Positions 8,132 to 16,719 of a stretch of DNA of 64,000 bases are shown in pieces. Positions within the stretch are counted from its first letter, which is position 1. Every line of letters begins with the position of its first letter. Source of the DNA: Limivivens faecihominis (lineage in GTDB: Bacteria; Bacillota; Clostridia; Lachnospirales; Lachnospiraceae); the NCBI RefSeq assembly GCF_020686945.1, contig NZ_JAJEPR010000007.1, forward strand, positions 1 through 64,000, in the 5' to 3' direction. The translations under genes and the position numbers were made by a program. Under the pieces are notes generated by a model that was given only the letters and a program-made list of their open reading frames with translations, was not told where the DNA came from and did no database searches.

Positions 8132-9320
8132 TTTTCAAACTATTCTCGCCAATTATCTGTTGTTCTCTGGAAGAATCCCTGCTATAATCAACTTGTCTAG
8201 GGTTGACATTTGTGGATTCGTCCCCATTTGTCACATTGCTCCGGTTGTTCGTACTTCCGGAGCTTTTTATATTTTCATCATCCAGCATATCTGCCACCAC
8301 TTTCTGCTGATCTGGATATAAGTGCCCATAAGTATTCAATGTAATGCGAATGTCCGTATGTCCAAACCTTTCTTTAATCATCAATGGTTGCACTCCCTTA
8401 TTAATCAGAAATGCCGCATGACTGTGACGAATGTCGTGTACTCTTATCTTTTTTACTCCGGTCTTTTGAACCACCTGTTTTAACTTATGCTGTACCGCTT
8501 CATGAACCATTGGAAAAATCCGTTCATCTTCGGGCAACTCATACAGTCTGCTAATATAGTCCTGAATCTCTTTTTTCAGAAATTCCGGTATGGAAATCGT
8601 ACGGTTCGATTCTTCTGTTTTGGGAGATGTAATCACGTCCTCTCCATGCATACGGTAGTAAGTTTTATTGATATGAAGTAGATTCCTTTCAAAATCAATG
8701 TCAGCAGGTGTAATGCTGAGTGCTTCGCCTTCTCTCGCTCCTGTCCAGAATAATAATTCAAACAGCACATAATATTTGCTTCCCGGTTCTATTCCGGTCA
8801 TAAACTGCCGATATTCTTCAATTGTCCAAAACTTCATTTTCTTTTTTGAAGTCTTTCCCATACGTTTTACTTTGTCACAGGGATTATCTGCCAGATTGTA
8901 AATATTCTTCGCATGATTAAACAATGCCGTCATCTGATTCTGTATTGTTTTCAGATAATCATCTGAATATCCTTTTTCAATAATCGTATTCTGCCACTGG
9001 ATAATCTCTGCTGGTGTGATACTGTTCATCGGTCTGTCCTTAAAATACGGTAACAGTTGAGCATTCATCGTATCTCTTTTGTTCTTGATACTCCTGTCCT
9101 TCAATGACTGAGACTTGTCTCGGAAGTAGACTTCTACAAACTCTCCCATTGTCATATCCATGTCTGCTTTCGCTGTTCTTTTATACTCCGCTTCAAAATT
9201 TAATGCTTCTTTCTTAGTGCGGAATCCTCTTTTTACTTTTCGCTTTTTGGCTCCTGTCCAGTCCTCATAATAAAATGAAACATACCAGGTTCCTCTTTCT
9301 TCATCTTTGTATGCTGCCAT
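8103..9320 (-). CDS. int: Tyrosine recombinase/integrase
   Basis: This 405-residue site-specific recombinase has an N-terminal arm-binding domain (residues 1-55), a SAM-like core-binding domain (55-155) and a catalytic domain. The catalytic set is complete: Arg196 in TGAREG, Lys234 in SPKTEE, His295 and Arg298 in VHDIRHSH, His321 in FGHTD, and nucleophile Tyr331 in LNTYGHLYP. It resembles the integrases of Tn916-like and other Firmicute elements and should recombine the 61-bp tuf repeats. The last 60 residues are a polar tail outside the fold. It lies between the helicase and the excisionase-like gene on the same strand. Confidence 0.93.
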   Translation of the reverse strand: MAAYKDEERGTWYVSFYYEDWTGAKKRKVKRGFRTKKEALNFEAEYKRTAKADMDMTMGEFVEVYFRDKSQSLKDRSIKNKRDTMNAQLLPYFKDRPMNSITPAEIIQWQNTIIEKGYSDDYLKTIQNQMTALFNHAKNIYNLADNPCDKVKRMGKTSKKKMKFWTIEEYRQFMTGIEPGSKYYVLFELLFWTGAREGEALSITPADIDFERNLLHINKTYYRMHGEDVITSPKTEESNRTISIPEFLKKEIQDYISRLYELPEDERIFPMVHEAVQHKLKQVVQKTGVKKIRVHDIRHSHAAFLINKGVQPLMIKERFGHTDIRITLNTYGHLYPDQQKVVADMLDDENIKSSGSTNNRSNVTNGDESTNVNPRQVDYSRDSSREQQIIGENSLKNGGIYGTEK

Positions 9321-9334
9321 ACTTTCTCACCCCC

Positions 9335-9529
9335 TTACATTGCAATCTGGGAATATCCATAAAATTTCTTTTCCCAGAATGCCCTCGGTATCTTGCCCGC
9401 AACGGTTACATATCCCTGATCTGCAAGCTCTTTGTTCAGTTTGCGAAGCAGCTTGTAAGCATATCCAAGTGAAATCCCCATGCTCTCTGCAACTTCTTCC
9501 GCTGTAATCATATAGTTCTGTCTCTGCAT
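9335..9529 (-). CDS. Excisionase-like small DNA-binding protein
   Basis: The 64-residue basic protein contains a helix-turn-helix (ITAEEVAESMGISLGYAYKL) and lies 14 bp upstream of the integrase gene. Size, fold and position are those of recombination directionality factors of Firmicute elements. It could instead be a regulator of the integrase operon. Its promoter faces that of the divergent repressor gene. Confidence 0.7.
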   Translation of the reverse strand: MQRQNYMITAEEVAESMGISLGYAYKLLRKLNKELADQGYVTVAGKIPRAFWEKKFYGYSQIAM

Positions 9530-9539
9530 ATCATTTCCT

Positions 9540-9660
9540 CCTTGTCTATAATTATCATTTTCACTGATACTATATCATTTTAAATAATCATTGTCAATGG
9601 TTTTTATCTGTGTGAATGATATTTTTCTATATTGTTGATTTTTATCATTTGTGATATACT
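9540..9660. promoter_or_regulatory. Divergent control region with repressor promoter
   Basis: The gap between the excisionase-like and repressor genes contains a plus-strand promoter TTGTTG (9632-9637), 17 bp, TATACT (9655-9660). Repeated TATCATTT and ATGATA words, some in opposite orientation, scatter over 9549-9655 and are plausible operators, one of them inside the promoter spacer. This suggests autorepression and repression of the integration module. Confidence 0.6.
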
Positions 9661-9688
9661 AATCATAGCTTTTAAGGAGGTGGATAAT

Positions 9689-10303
9689 ATGCAGGAATCA
9701 TCTATTTCAGAAAAAATAAAAGAGCTACGAACTGATCTGAAGATGAATCAAAAAAACTTTTCCGCAGCTATTGGTATACGTCAGTCAACTTTATCCAGTT
9801 ATGAAAATGGTGTGGTTACTCCCTCCAATGATGTGTTATTGACTATTGCTCAGAAATTTCATGTCTCACTGGACTGGTTATTTGGATTATCTGAAAATAA
9901 AGTACAGATTTCCACTCTCAGCGATATTCTTTGGGTTTTACTGCAGATGAATGAATCCAATGAACTCCGGTATGAACTGGATATAAATAATAAACTTCCC
10001 GGTGATATAGAAACAGAAACACAGAAATGGTATGCCGGACTTCGCTTTTATGGAAATGATCCGGAACATTCTTTAAACGCAGATATGTGTAATTTTCTTG
10101 CTGATCTGCAGGAGAACAGAGAAAGCCTGGAATCTTATTTCACAGGCAAAGATATGTTTGATATGTGGAAAAAGCAGACGTTGGAATACTACACTTCCAA
10201 ACCTGTCACCCATAAAGAAATTGAAGAACTGGATTTTGAGACACGAATCCGTAAACGAGATGAACTTTTAACACAGAAATTTTCCAATAACGAACAGAAA
10301 TAG
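9689..10303 (+). CDS. XRE-family repressor of the element
   Basis: From the start preceded by a strong AAGGAGGTGG site the protein has 204 residues. The N-terminal 65 residues are a Cro/C1 helix-turn-helix (NQKNFSAAIGIRQSTLSSYENG) followed by the typical DWLFGLS end of the domain. The rest is a helical region without a known motif. It is the only plus-strand gene of the element and is divergent from excisionase and integrase, the usual place for the master repressor. Its stop codon overlaps the right-end AGTATCA repeat. Confidence 0.82.
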   Translation: MQESSISEKIKELRTDLKMNQKNFSAAIGIRQSTLSSYENGVVTPSNDVLLTIAQKFHVSLDWLFGLSENKVQISTLSDILWVLLQMNESNELRYELDINNKLPGDIETETQKWYAGLRFYGNDPEHSLNADMCNFLADLQENRESLESYFTGKDMFDMWKKQTLEYYTSKPVTHKEIEELDFETRIRKRDELLTQKFSNNEQK

Positions 10304-10321
10304 TATCATAACAGTATCACA
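10302..10321. repeat. Candidate integrase arm-type site, right end
   Basis: Two AGTATCA words lie 11 bp apart (10302 and 10313), in the same orientation and spacing as at 240-260. The site is about 180 bp inside the right attachment repeat and overlaps the repressor stop codon. Confidence 0.5.
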
Positions 10322-10422
10322 GGCAGATATGCGAAGATTTTCATTTTCTTCCTATACCTGCCTGTTTTTAATTTATTCGCTATTCTTTACAGCCTTATTT
10401 TAAACTTTTTACACAACAGAAA

Positions 10423-10452
10423 AACCCCGGAAACCTTGCGGTTCCGGGGTAT
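10423..10452 (-). terminator. Rho-independent terminator downstream of tuf
   Basis: On the minus strand a strong stem ACCCCGGAA paired with TTCCGGGGT is followed by TTTTC. It lies about 50 bp after the tuf stop codon yet inside the mobile element, so the element supplies the current end of the str transcript. Confidence 0.8.
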
Positions 10453-10497
10453 CTTACGTTTGGACACATGTACCTTGCGGTACTCAATATATATTAA

Positions 10498-10558
10498 TCA
10501 GTGATTACTCGATGATTGTAGCAACACGTCCTGATCCTACAGTACGTCCACCTTCACG
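10498..10558. repeat. attachment site, tuf-proximal copy
   Basis: This 61-bp copy is identical to 77-137. It forms the final 18 codons of tuf (with stop) and 7 bases beyond, so insertion leaves the EF-Tu protein intact. Confidence 0.9.
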
Positions 10559-11692
10559 GATAGCGAAAGTAAGACCCTGCTCCATAGCGATCGGGTGGAT
10601 CAGCTCGATGGTCATCTCTACGTTATCACCAGGCATGCACATCTCGGTGCCTTCCGGCAGGCTGATAACGCCAGTTACATCGGTGGTACGGAAGTAGAAC
10701 TGCGGTCTGTAGTTATTGAAGAACGGAGTATGACGGCCACCCTCATCTTTGGTCAGAACGTAAACCTGAGCGGTGAATTTGGTATGGCAGGTAACAGTAC
10801 CCGGTTTAGCAATAACCTGTCCACGAACGATATCTGTTCTCTGAACACCACGAAGCAGAGCACCGATGTTATCACCAGCCTGTGCCTCATCCAGGAGTTT
10901 ACGGAACATCTCGATACCGGTTACAACAGTTTTCTTCTTCTCCTCTTTAACGCCAAGGATTTCAACCTCATCGTTCAGATGAAGAACACCACGCTCTACA
11001 CGACCGGTAGCTACAGTACCACGGCCAGTGATGGTGAATACGTCCTCGACAGGCATAAGGAACGGTTTGTCGGTATCACGCTGCGGATCCGGGATGTAGG
11101 AATCTACGGTATCCATAAGCTCCATGATCTTGTCGCCCCACGGACCATTCGGATCTTCCAGAGCTTTCAGAGCTGAACCTCTGATGATCGGGCAATCGTT
11201 GAATCCGTACTCTTCCAGCTGCTCGGTAACTTCCATCTCAACCAGCTCAAGGAGCTCCTCATCGTCAACCATATCACATTTGTTCAGGAATACAACGATG
11301 TAGGGAACACCTACCTGACGGGAAAGAAGGATGTGCTCTTTAGTCTGAGCCATAACACCATCAGTAGCTGCTACTACAAGGATAGCACCATCCATCTGAG
11401 CTGCACCAGTGATCATGTTCTTTACATAGTCAGCATGGCCCGGGCAGTCAACGTGTGCGTAATGTCTGTGCTCGGTCTCGTACTCAACGTGTGCGGTAGA
11501 GATGGTGATACCACGCTCTCTCTCTTCCGGAGCTTTATCGATATTCTCGAAATCAGTAGCAGTGTTACCAGCTACTCTAGCAGCAAGTACTTTTGTGATA
11601 GCAGCGGTCAGAGTAGTTTTACCATGGTCAACGTGACCAATGGTACCGATATTACAATGCGGTTTTTTTCTGTCAAACTTAGCTTTTGCCAT
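10505..11692 (-). CDS. tuf: Elongation factor Tu
   Basis: The 395-residue GTPase delivers aminoacyl-tRNA to the ribosome. The G1 motif GHVDHGKT, the switch segment ERERGITI, G3 DCPGHADY and G4 NKCD are all present, and domains 2 and 3 are full length. The start MAKAKFDRKKPH is standard and is preceded by AGGAGG. It is the last gene of the str operon. The final codons double as the integration site of the mobile element, and the encoded C-terminus (GRVATIIE) is normal, so the gene should be functional. Confidence 0.98.
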   Translation of the reverse strand: MAKAKFDRKKPHCNIGTIGHVDHGKTTLTAAITKVLAARVAGNTATDFENIDKAPEERERGITISTAHVEYETEHRHYAHVDCPGHADYVKNMITGAAQMDGAILVVAATDGVMAQTKEHILLSRQVGVPYIVVFLNKCDMVDDEELLELVEMEVTEQLEEYGFNDCPIIRGSALKALEDPNGPWGDKIMELMDTVDSYIPDPQRDTDKPFLMPVEDVFTITGRGTVATGRVERGVLHLNDEVEILGVKEEKKKTVVTGIEMFRKLLDEAQAGDNIGALLRGVQRTDIVRGQVIAKPGTVTCHTKFTAQVYVLTKDEGGRHTPFFNNYRPQFYFRTTDVTGVISLPEGTEMCMPGDNVEMTIELIHPIAMEQGLTFAIREGGRTVGSGRVATIIE

Positions 11693-11750
11693 TTTGATTG
11701 TCCTCCTTAAAAATCTCGCCTTACGGCATACCTTTAATTTTCTTTATATC

Positions 11751-11794
11751 AGGCTATCTTAGATTATATTTCAAATCTAAGATATTTGCAAGCC
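11751..11794 (-). other. Intercistronic hairpin between fusA and tuf
   Basis: A perfect 10-bp stem (11756-11765 with 11774-11783), extended by an AGGCT/AGCCT pair further out, lies in the 115-bp gap between fusA and tuf. It has no T-run, so it is more likely an RNA processing or stability element than a terminator. Confidence 0.45.
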
Positions 11795-11807
11795 TAATTT
11801 TTTTCAA

Positions 11808-13925
11808 TTATTTCGCTTTCGCGCTCAGGACTTTCTCCTGTACAGACTTCGGAACCTGCTCATATTTCTCGAAGAACATGGAGTAGTTACCACGACCCTG
11901 GGTCTTGGAACGAAGGTCTGTGGAATATCCGAACATCTCAGCCAGCGGAACATATGCTTTTACGATCTTACCGCCGCCAAGGTCATCCATACCCTCGATA
12001 CGGCCACGACGGGAGTTCAGGTCACCGATGATATCGCCCATGTATTCCTCAGGCATAGTAACCTCAACCTTCATGATCGGCTCAAGAAGTACCGGAGCAC
12101 CCTTCTGCATTGCTTCTTTGAATGCCAGAGAACCGGCAATGTGGAATGCCATCTCAGAAGAGTCGACCTCATGGTAAGAACCATCATATACGTTAGCGTG
12201 AACACCCAGAACCGGGAATCCGCCAAGGATACCAGCCTTTGTAGCCTCTTCGATACCTTCGCCTACAGCGGGGATGTACTCCTTCGGAATAGCACCGCCG
12301 ACTACAGTAGACTCAAATTTGAAGGTCTCCTCGCCATTCGGATCCATCGGAGTGAAGATAACTTTACAATGACCGTACTGTCCACGACCACCGGACTGTT
12401 TTGCATATTTGCTGTCTACGTTTACTTCCTTGGTAATAGCCTCTTTGTATGCAACCTGCGGTGCACCAACGTTAGCTTCTACCTTGAACTCACGAAGCAG
12501 ACGGTCAACGATGATCTCCAGATGAAGCTCACCCATACCAGCGATGATGGTCTGACCGGTCTCCTGATCAGTATGAGCACGGAAAGTCGGGTCCTCCTCA
12601 GCCAGTTTTGCAAGAGCCTCACCCATCTTACCCTGACCAGCTTTAGTCTTCGGCTCGATAGCCAGCTCGATAACGGGCTCCGGGAACTCCATGGACTCAA
12701 GGATTACCGGATGCTGCTCATCACAGATGGTATCACCAGTACCAGAGAACTTAAATCCTACTGCTGCTGCGATATCTCCGGAATAAACTTTATCCAGCTC
12801 CTGTCTCTTGTTTGCATGCATCTGAAGGATACGTCCAACACGCTCTTTTTTATCTTTCGTTGCATTCAGAACGTAAGAACCGGAGTTCATGGTTCCGGAA
12901 TATACACGGAAGAATGCCAGCTTACCAACGAACGGGTCAGCCATGATTTTGAATACCAGAGCGGAGAAGGGCTCTTCATCAGAAGAATGTCTTACAACCT
13001 CATTGCCTTCCAGATCGGTACCCTTGATAGACGGGATATCGGTCGGAGCCGGCATGAAGTCCAGAATAGCATCCAGAAGTTTCTGAACACCTTTGTTACG
13101 GTAAGCGCTTCCGCAGCAAACCGGAACAGCGGTACACTCACAGGTACCTTTACGAAGAGCGGCTTTCATCTCGTCGACGCTGGGCTCCTCACCCTCAAGA
13201 TAAGCCATCATGAGGTCGTCATCCAGCTCACAGATCTTCTCTACCATCTCGGTATGATACAGCTCTGCATCGTCTTTCATGTCATCCGGAATCTCTTCAA
13301 TGGTGATATCCTCACCCTTGTCATCGTTGTAGATGTAAGCTTTCATCTCAAACAGGTCGATGACGCCCTTGAAATCATTCTCTTTACCGATGGGCAGCTC
13401 GATGCAGATTGCATTTTTGCCCAGTCTGGTTTTGATCTGCTCAACAGCATTGTAGAAATCTGCACCCATGATATCCATCTTGTTGATGAATGCCATACGG
13501 GGAACGTTGTAGGTATCAGCCTGACGCCATACGTTCTCAGACTGCGGCTCTACACCACCCTTTGCACAGAATACACCGACAGCGCCATCCAGTACTCGCA
13601 GAGAACGCTCAACCTCTACGGTGAAGTCAACGTGGCCCGGAGTGTCGATGATGTTGATACGATGCTCCAGAGCACCCGGTGCAGGTTTGCACTCGAGCTG
13701 ATGGGTCCAGTGACAGGTCGTAGCGGCTGAAGTAATGGTAATACCTCTTTCCTGCTCCTGCTCCATCCAGTCCATGGTAGCAGTACCTTCGTGAGTATCA
13801 CCAATTTTGTAGTTTACACCAGTGTAATACAGGATACGCTCAGTCAGTGTTGTTTTACCAGCATCGATATGAGCCATAATACCAATATTTCTGGTTCTCT
13901 CTAAGGGATATTCTCTTCCAGCCAA
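11808..13925 (-). CDS. fusA: Elongation factor G
   Basis: This 705-residue translocase GTPase drives movement of tRNA and mRNA on the ribosome. It has G1 AHIDAGKTT, switch I ERGITITSAATT, G3 DTPGHVDF and G4 NKMD, followed by the full set of EF-G domains up to the C-terminal SKTQGRG region. Length and start (MAGREYPLERTRNIG) are normal. It is third in the str operon, 78 bp after rpsG. Confidence 0.98.
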   Translation of the reverse strand: MAGREYPLERTRNIGIMAHIDAGKTTLTERILYYTGVNYKIGDTHEGTATMDWMEQEQERGITITSAATTCHWTHQLECKPAPGALEHRINIIDTPGHVDFTVEVERSLRVLDGAVGVFCAKGGVEPQSENVWRQADTYNVPRMAFINKMDIMGADFYNAVEQIKTRLGKNAICIELPIGKENDFKGVIDLFEMKAYIYNDDKGEDITIEEIPDDMKDDAELYHTEMVEKICELDDDLMMAYLEGEEPSVDEMKAALRKGTCECTAVPVCCGSAYRNKGVQKLLDAILDFMPAPTDIPSIKGTDLEGNEVVRHSSDEEPFSALVFKIMADPFVGKLAFFRVYSGTMNSGSYVLNATKDKKERVGRILQMHANKRQELDKVYSGDIAAAVGFKFSGTGDTICDEQHPVILESMEFPEPVIELAIEPKTKAGQGKMGEALAKLAEEDPTFRAHTDQETGQTIIAGMGELHLEIIVDRLLREFKVEANVGAPQVAYKEAITKEVNVDSKYAKQSGGRGQYGHCKVIFTPMDPNGEETFKFESTVVGGAIPKEYIPAVGEGIEEATKAGILGGFPVLGVHANVYDGSYHEVDSSEMAFHIAGSLAFKEAMQKGAPVLLEPIMKVEVTMPEEYMGDIIGDLNSRRGRIEGMDDLGGGKIVKAYVPLAEMFGYSTDLRSKTQGRGNYSMFFEKYEQVPKSVQEKVLSAKAK

Positions 13926-13966
13926 GGTTTTTTCCTCCTATTTATAATACGCAGAAAAAGCAGCAC

Positions 13967-13991
13967 TGCGGGACGGATGAAGTCCATCCCG
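13967..13991 (-). other. Hairpin between rpsG and fusA
   Basis: GCGGGA and TCCCGC form a GC-rich stem extended with an internal mismatch around a short loop. It lies 12 bp after the rpsG stop and is not followed by T residues. It may be a processing or translational-control hairpin of the str mRNA. Confidence 0.4.
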
Positions 13992-14003
13992 CGGCAGATT
14001 GGA

Positions 14004-14474
14004 TTAGAATCTGTAGTGCGCGAATGCTTTGTTGGCCTCTGCCATTTTGTGCATGTCTTCTTTTTTCTTCACAGATGCTCCGGTGTTGTTAGCAGCATCC
14101 ATGATCTCGTTAGCCAGTCTCTCTTCCATGGTCTTCTCGCCTCTCTTACGGGAGTAGGTAGTGATCCAGCGAAGAGCCAGAGCCTGACGTCTGTCAGCTC
14201 TTACCTCGATGGGTACCTGGTAGGTAGCTCCACCAATACGTCTTGCTTTAACTTCCAGAACAGGCATGATGTTGTTCATAGCCTCTTCGAATACTTCGAT
14301 AGCGGGTTTGTCAGTCTTAGCTGCAACACGATCGAATGCTCCGTATACAATTTTCTGTGCGATACCTCTCTTACCGTCTAACATGATGTTATTGATCAGT
14401 TTGGTAACCACTTTGTTATTGTATAACGGATCGACTAATACGTCTCTTTTCTGAGTATGTCCTTTACGTGGCAC
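14004..14474 (-). CDS. rpsG: 30S ribosomal protein S7
   Basis: The 156-residue protein nucleates assembly of the 30S head. It begins MPRKGHTQKRDVLVDP and contains the family blocks INNIMLDGKRG and RRIGGATYQVP, with the usual basic C-terminus. It is preceded by a good AGGAGG site and follows rpsL with a 187-bp gap in which I see no gene. Confidence 0.98.
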   Translation of the reverse strand: MPRKGHTQKRDVLVDPLYNNKVVTKLINNIMLDGKRGIAQKIVYGAFDRVAAKTDKPAIEVFEEAMNNIMPVLEVKARRIGGATYQVPIEVRADRRQALALRWITTYSRKRGEKTMEERLANEIMDAANNTGASVKKKEDMHKMAEANKAFAHYRF

Positions 14475-14661
14475 GGTACTTCCCTCCTTAACAATTTACA
14501 CAGCCTGTACAGACTGCTGATTAATTCATCGGTACTCACAATGTGTCGTTCTATTGTGTTCATGCCAGTATATTCTATCTTTAACCTGCAACCACCTGGT
14601 GAATAGAATCCCGGCACTCTCCGCTTACGCGGTAATAGTTCTGTTCGTGAATCGATATTGA

Positions 14662-15084
14662 TTATTTCTTAGCGTCTTTCGGTCTCTTAGCACCGTATTT
14701 GGAACGGGCCTGACGTCTCTTAGCAACACCTGCGGTATCGAGAGTACCACGGATGATATGGTAACGGGTACCCGGAAGGTCCTTAACACGGCCTCCACGG
14801 ATCAGAACCACGCTATGCTCCTGAAGGTTATGTCCTTCACCGGGGATGTAGCTGGTTACTTCGATTCCGTTGGAAAGACGTACTCTGGCGATCTTACGAA
14901 GAGCTGAGTTCGGTTTCTTCGGGGTAGCGGTCTTTACTGCAGTACACACGCCACGTTTCTGCGGAGCGGAAGTATCTGTAGTTTTTTTCTTCAGGGAGTT
15001 AAATCCTTTCTGAAGTGCGGGTGCAGTAGATTTCTTCTGAGAAGTCTGTCTGCCTTTTCTTACTAACTGGTTAAATGTTGGCAT
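14662..15084 (-). CDS. rpsL: 30S ribosomal protein S12
   Basis: This protein of the decoding centre is 140 residues long from the ATG (MPTFNQL), which lies 7-8 bp after AGGAGG; a GTG three codons earlier is an unlikely start. The conserved TPKKPNSALRK and GGRVKDLPGTRYH loops carry Lys at both sites where streptomycin-resistance substitutions occur, so the protein appears streptomycin-sensitive. It is the first gene of the str operon. Confidence 0.98.
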   Translation of the reverse strand: MPTFNQLVRKGRQTSQKKSTAPALQKGFNSLKKKTTDTSAPQKRGVCTAVKTATPKKPNSALRKIARVRLSNGIEVTSYIPGEGHNLQEHSVVLIRGGRVKDLPGTRYHIIRGTLDTAGVAKRRQARSKYGAKRPKDAKK

Positions 15085-15136
15085 TCCTTTCACCTCCTGT
15101 AGTATTGTGGTTGCTTAGGAAAAATTCATATCAGGG

Positions 15137-15159
15137 CGCAAAAACACTGTTTTTCGCGC
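15137..15159 (-). other. Leader hairpin of the str mRNA
   Basis: Just downstream of the promoter start site, GCGC-AAAAAC and GTTTTT-CGCGC can form a hairpin in the 5' untranslated region of rpsL. It may be a ribosomal-protein autoregulatory leader, but no known leader family was recognised. Confidence 0.4.
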
Positions 15160-15168
15160 ACCTAGGTC

Positions 15169-15197
15169 ATTATAAAAGAAGAAAGCCCCCGTGTCAA
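15169..15197 (-). promoter_or_regulatory. Perfect consensus sigma-A promoter of the str operon
   Basis: TTGACA (15192-15197), 17 bp, TATAAT (15169-15174) on the minus strand is a full consensus match. The -35 box forms part of the loop of the terminator hairpin of the upstream gene, so terminator and promoter overlap. Confidence 0.9.
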
Positions 15198-15209
15198 GGG
15201 CTTTCTTCT
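15177..15209 (-). terminator. Terminator of the SGNH hydrolase gene
   Basis: A 12-bp stem (AGAAGAAAGCCC with GGGCTTTCTTCT) is followed on the minus strand by TTTATAATG. It is about 50 bp downstream of the hydrolase stop and overlaps the str promoter. Confidence 0.75.
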
Positions 15210-15260
15210 CATTTTTCCTGTATTTTACAAGGTTTTCACGGTATATAAAGACAGCTGTCG

Positions 15261-16601
15261 TTATACCACGGAATCAAGAAAACGATAGATCATCCGGTAG
15301 GTATCCGGCATATAATGAATGCCGTCCACGGTCTTTCCTTTGTTCTTCACCACATAGTTGTAAGAGCTGATGTAATTCTGCGGAAAAGCCGCTTTGAGGC
15401 GGACATTAAACTGGAGGATCTGCTTGTTGGTGACAGAGTAGCCATTCTGCCTTCCGAGGGTCTCATCCACCGGCGTCACAGACTCTGTATAAAAGGAAGC
15501 GTTTGGATACTGATTCATGAGTTCTTTATAGAGAGCAATGTAGGCGCTGATGTTTCCCAGATCGTTGATTCCCATACGGAGAACCACTTTTGATTTCGGA
15601 TAACGCATCAGTACGGTCTTCAGCTCTTCCACAGCGGAAGCAGCCAGCCAGTCGTATCCCATTCCAACCTTTCCTATATAGAGGTCCGTACGGCCCTTGG
15701 CCAGCTGATTCAATGCTGACTGTGTGGAGCCTGCTTTCACCAGCGTATCCTCCGTCATGATCTGATAGAGGCCCACGGTCCTTGAATCTCCCACAAAAAT
15801 CCGCTTCACCTCATTGCTCACATCGGAATCCGGAGGCGTCGCAGGCAGTCCGTCCTCACCGAGGTAGGTATCGCCGACCCAGGCGTTTCTCGTGATCTTT
15901 CCCTCTTCATCCAGATAATAGCCATCCTGCCAGGTGTTCGTAAGCTTCTTTCCGTTCTCGCCCACATAGTAGTCTCCCACCCAGCTGTTGGTCACTTTCT
16001 TTCCATTAGAGCCAAGGTAGCAGTCATCAACCCAGGCATCCTTCACCCGTACGCCATCCTCGCCCACATAATACTGGCCGACCCAGGCGTTTTTCTTCAT
16101 TTTTCCATCCGGGCCCAGGCACTTTTCATCCACCCACCAGTTTTTAATCATAGCTCCGTTGTTGTTGGTCTCGCGGAAATAGTATTGTTCCCCTCTCAGC
16201 GTCACCCAGCCGGTGATCAGATGGCCATATCCGTACCTGAAAAGGTAAATCCTTCCTTTGATCCACAAAAGGCCTCCCTGATGAAGCGCTCCGGATGCCC
16301 GTAAAAAATATTTATTTCCCTGATAAGTAATCCATCCGGTATCGGCATACCCATATCTGTTAAAATGATAAATCCTTGCATTCGTGCTGATCCACTGATT
16401 TTTGAGGTAAGTGCCGGAGTTGAGAAGGTATCGTTTCTTTCCTGCCACATCGATCAGCTGTCCTTCCGGAGTCTCCTGTCTGGTCACATCTTTGATGAGA
16501 TTATAACGTACGGCGGCCTGGCTCTCAGCCGGTATGGTCAGAACGATCAGAAACAGCAGAAAAATCCCTGCCATAAAAAACTTTTTCATTCGCTCTCTCA
16601 T
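15261..16601 (-). CDS. Secreted wall-binding-repeat protein with SGNH hydrolase domain
   Basis: The 446-residue protein starts with a signal peptide (hydrophobic 9-26, cleavage near SQAA). Residues 35-255 are about nine aromatic-glycine repeats of the choline/glucan wall-binding type, in the style W-x-x-YYVGENGKK. The C-terminal 170 residues are an SGNH/GDSL esterase: block I FVGDSRTVG with nucleophile Ser273, GMGYDW, block III RMGINDLGN, and DGIHY supplying the catalytic Asp-His. It probably deacylates a cell-surface polysaccharide or peptidoglycan. The second Met (MKKFFM) is an alternative start. It has its own terminator and lies between fhs-linked genes and the str operon. Confidence 0.82.
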   Translation of the reverse strand: MRERMKKFFMAGIFLLFLIVLTIPAESQAAVRYNLIKDVTRQETPEGQLIDVAGKKRYLLNSGTYLKNQWISTNARIYHFNRYGYADTGWITYQGNKYFLRASGALHQGGLLWIKGRIYLFRYGYGHLITGWVTLRGEQYYFRETNNNGAMIKNWWVDEKCLGPDGKMKKNAWVGQYYVGEDGVRVKDAWVDDCYLGSNGKKVTNSWVGDYYVGENGKKLTNTWQDGYYLDEEGKITRNAWVGDTYLGEDGLPATPPDSDVSNEVKRIFVGDSRTVGLYQIMTEDTLVKAGSTQSALNQLAKGRTDLYIGKVGMGYDWLAASAVEELKTVLMRYPKSKVVLRMGINDLGNISAYIALYKELMNQYPNASFYTESVTPVDETLGRQNGYSVTNKQILQFNVRLKAAFPQNYISSYNYVVKNKGKTVDGIHYMPDTYRMIYRFLDSVV

Positions 16602-16719
16602 ACTGCTCCTCCTTGTAAAAATCTTCGCGTTTAAATCATTATAACATATTTTCTATCATTTACGCAACCTTTTTGTAATATTTATGTAACAACTTATTTT
16701 AACGAGGTTAGCAGAGCAC

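Larger units (their letters stand above)
77..10558. mobile_element. Integrative mobilizable element inserted at the 3' end of tuf
   Basis: The element is about 10.4 kb and is bounded by 61-bp perfect direct repeats. From the tuf side it carries a divergent XRE repressor, an excisionase-like protein, a tyrosine integrase, a helicase-type ATPase, two small element-type proteins, a MobV relaxase, TnpV, small membrane proteins, and a DUF262/MazF-like pair at the far end. There is a relaxase and an oriT candidate but no VirB4, VirD4 or other type IV secretion gene, so it should be mobilizable rather than self-transmissible. It is visibly more AT-rich than the str operon. A terminator just inside the tuf-proximal end replaces the one separated from tuf. 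Confidence 0.88.

Noticed and set aside
12141..13730. 529-codon open frame opposite fusA
   Set aside because: It is antisense to a highly conserved gene, has no ribosome site and encodes a composition typical of shadow frames.
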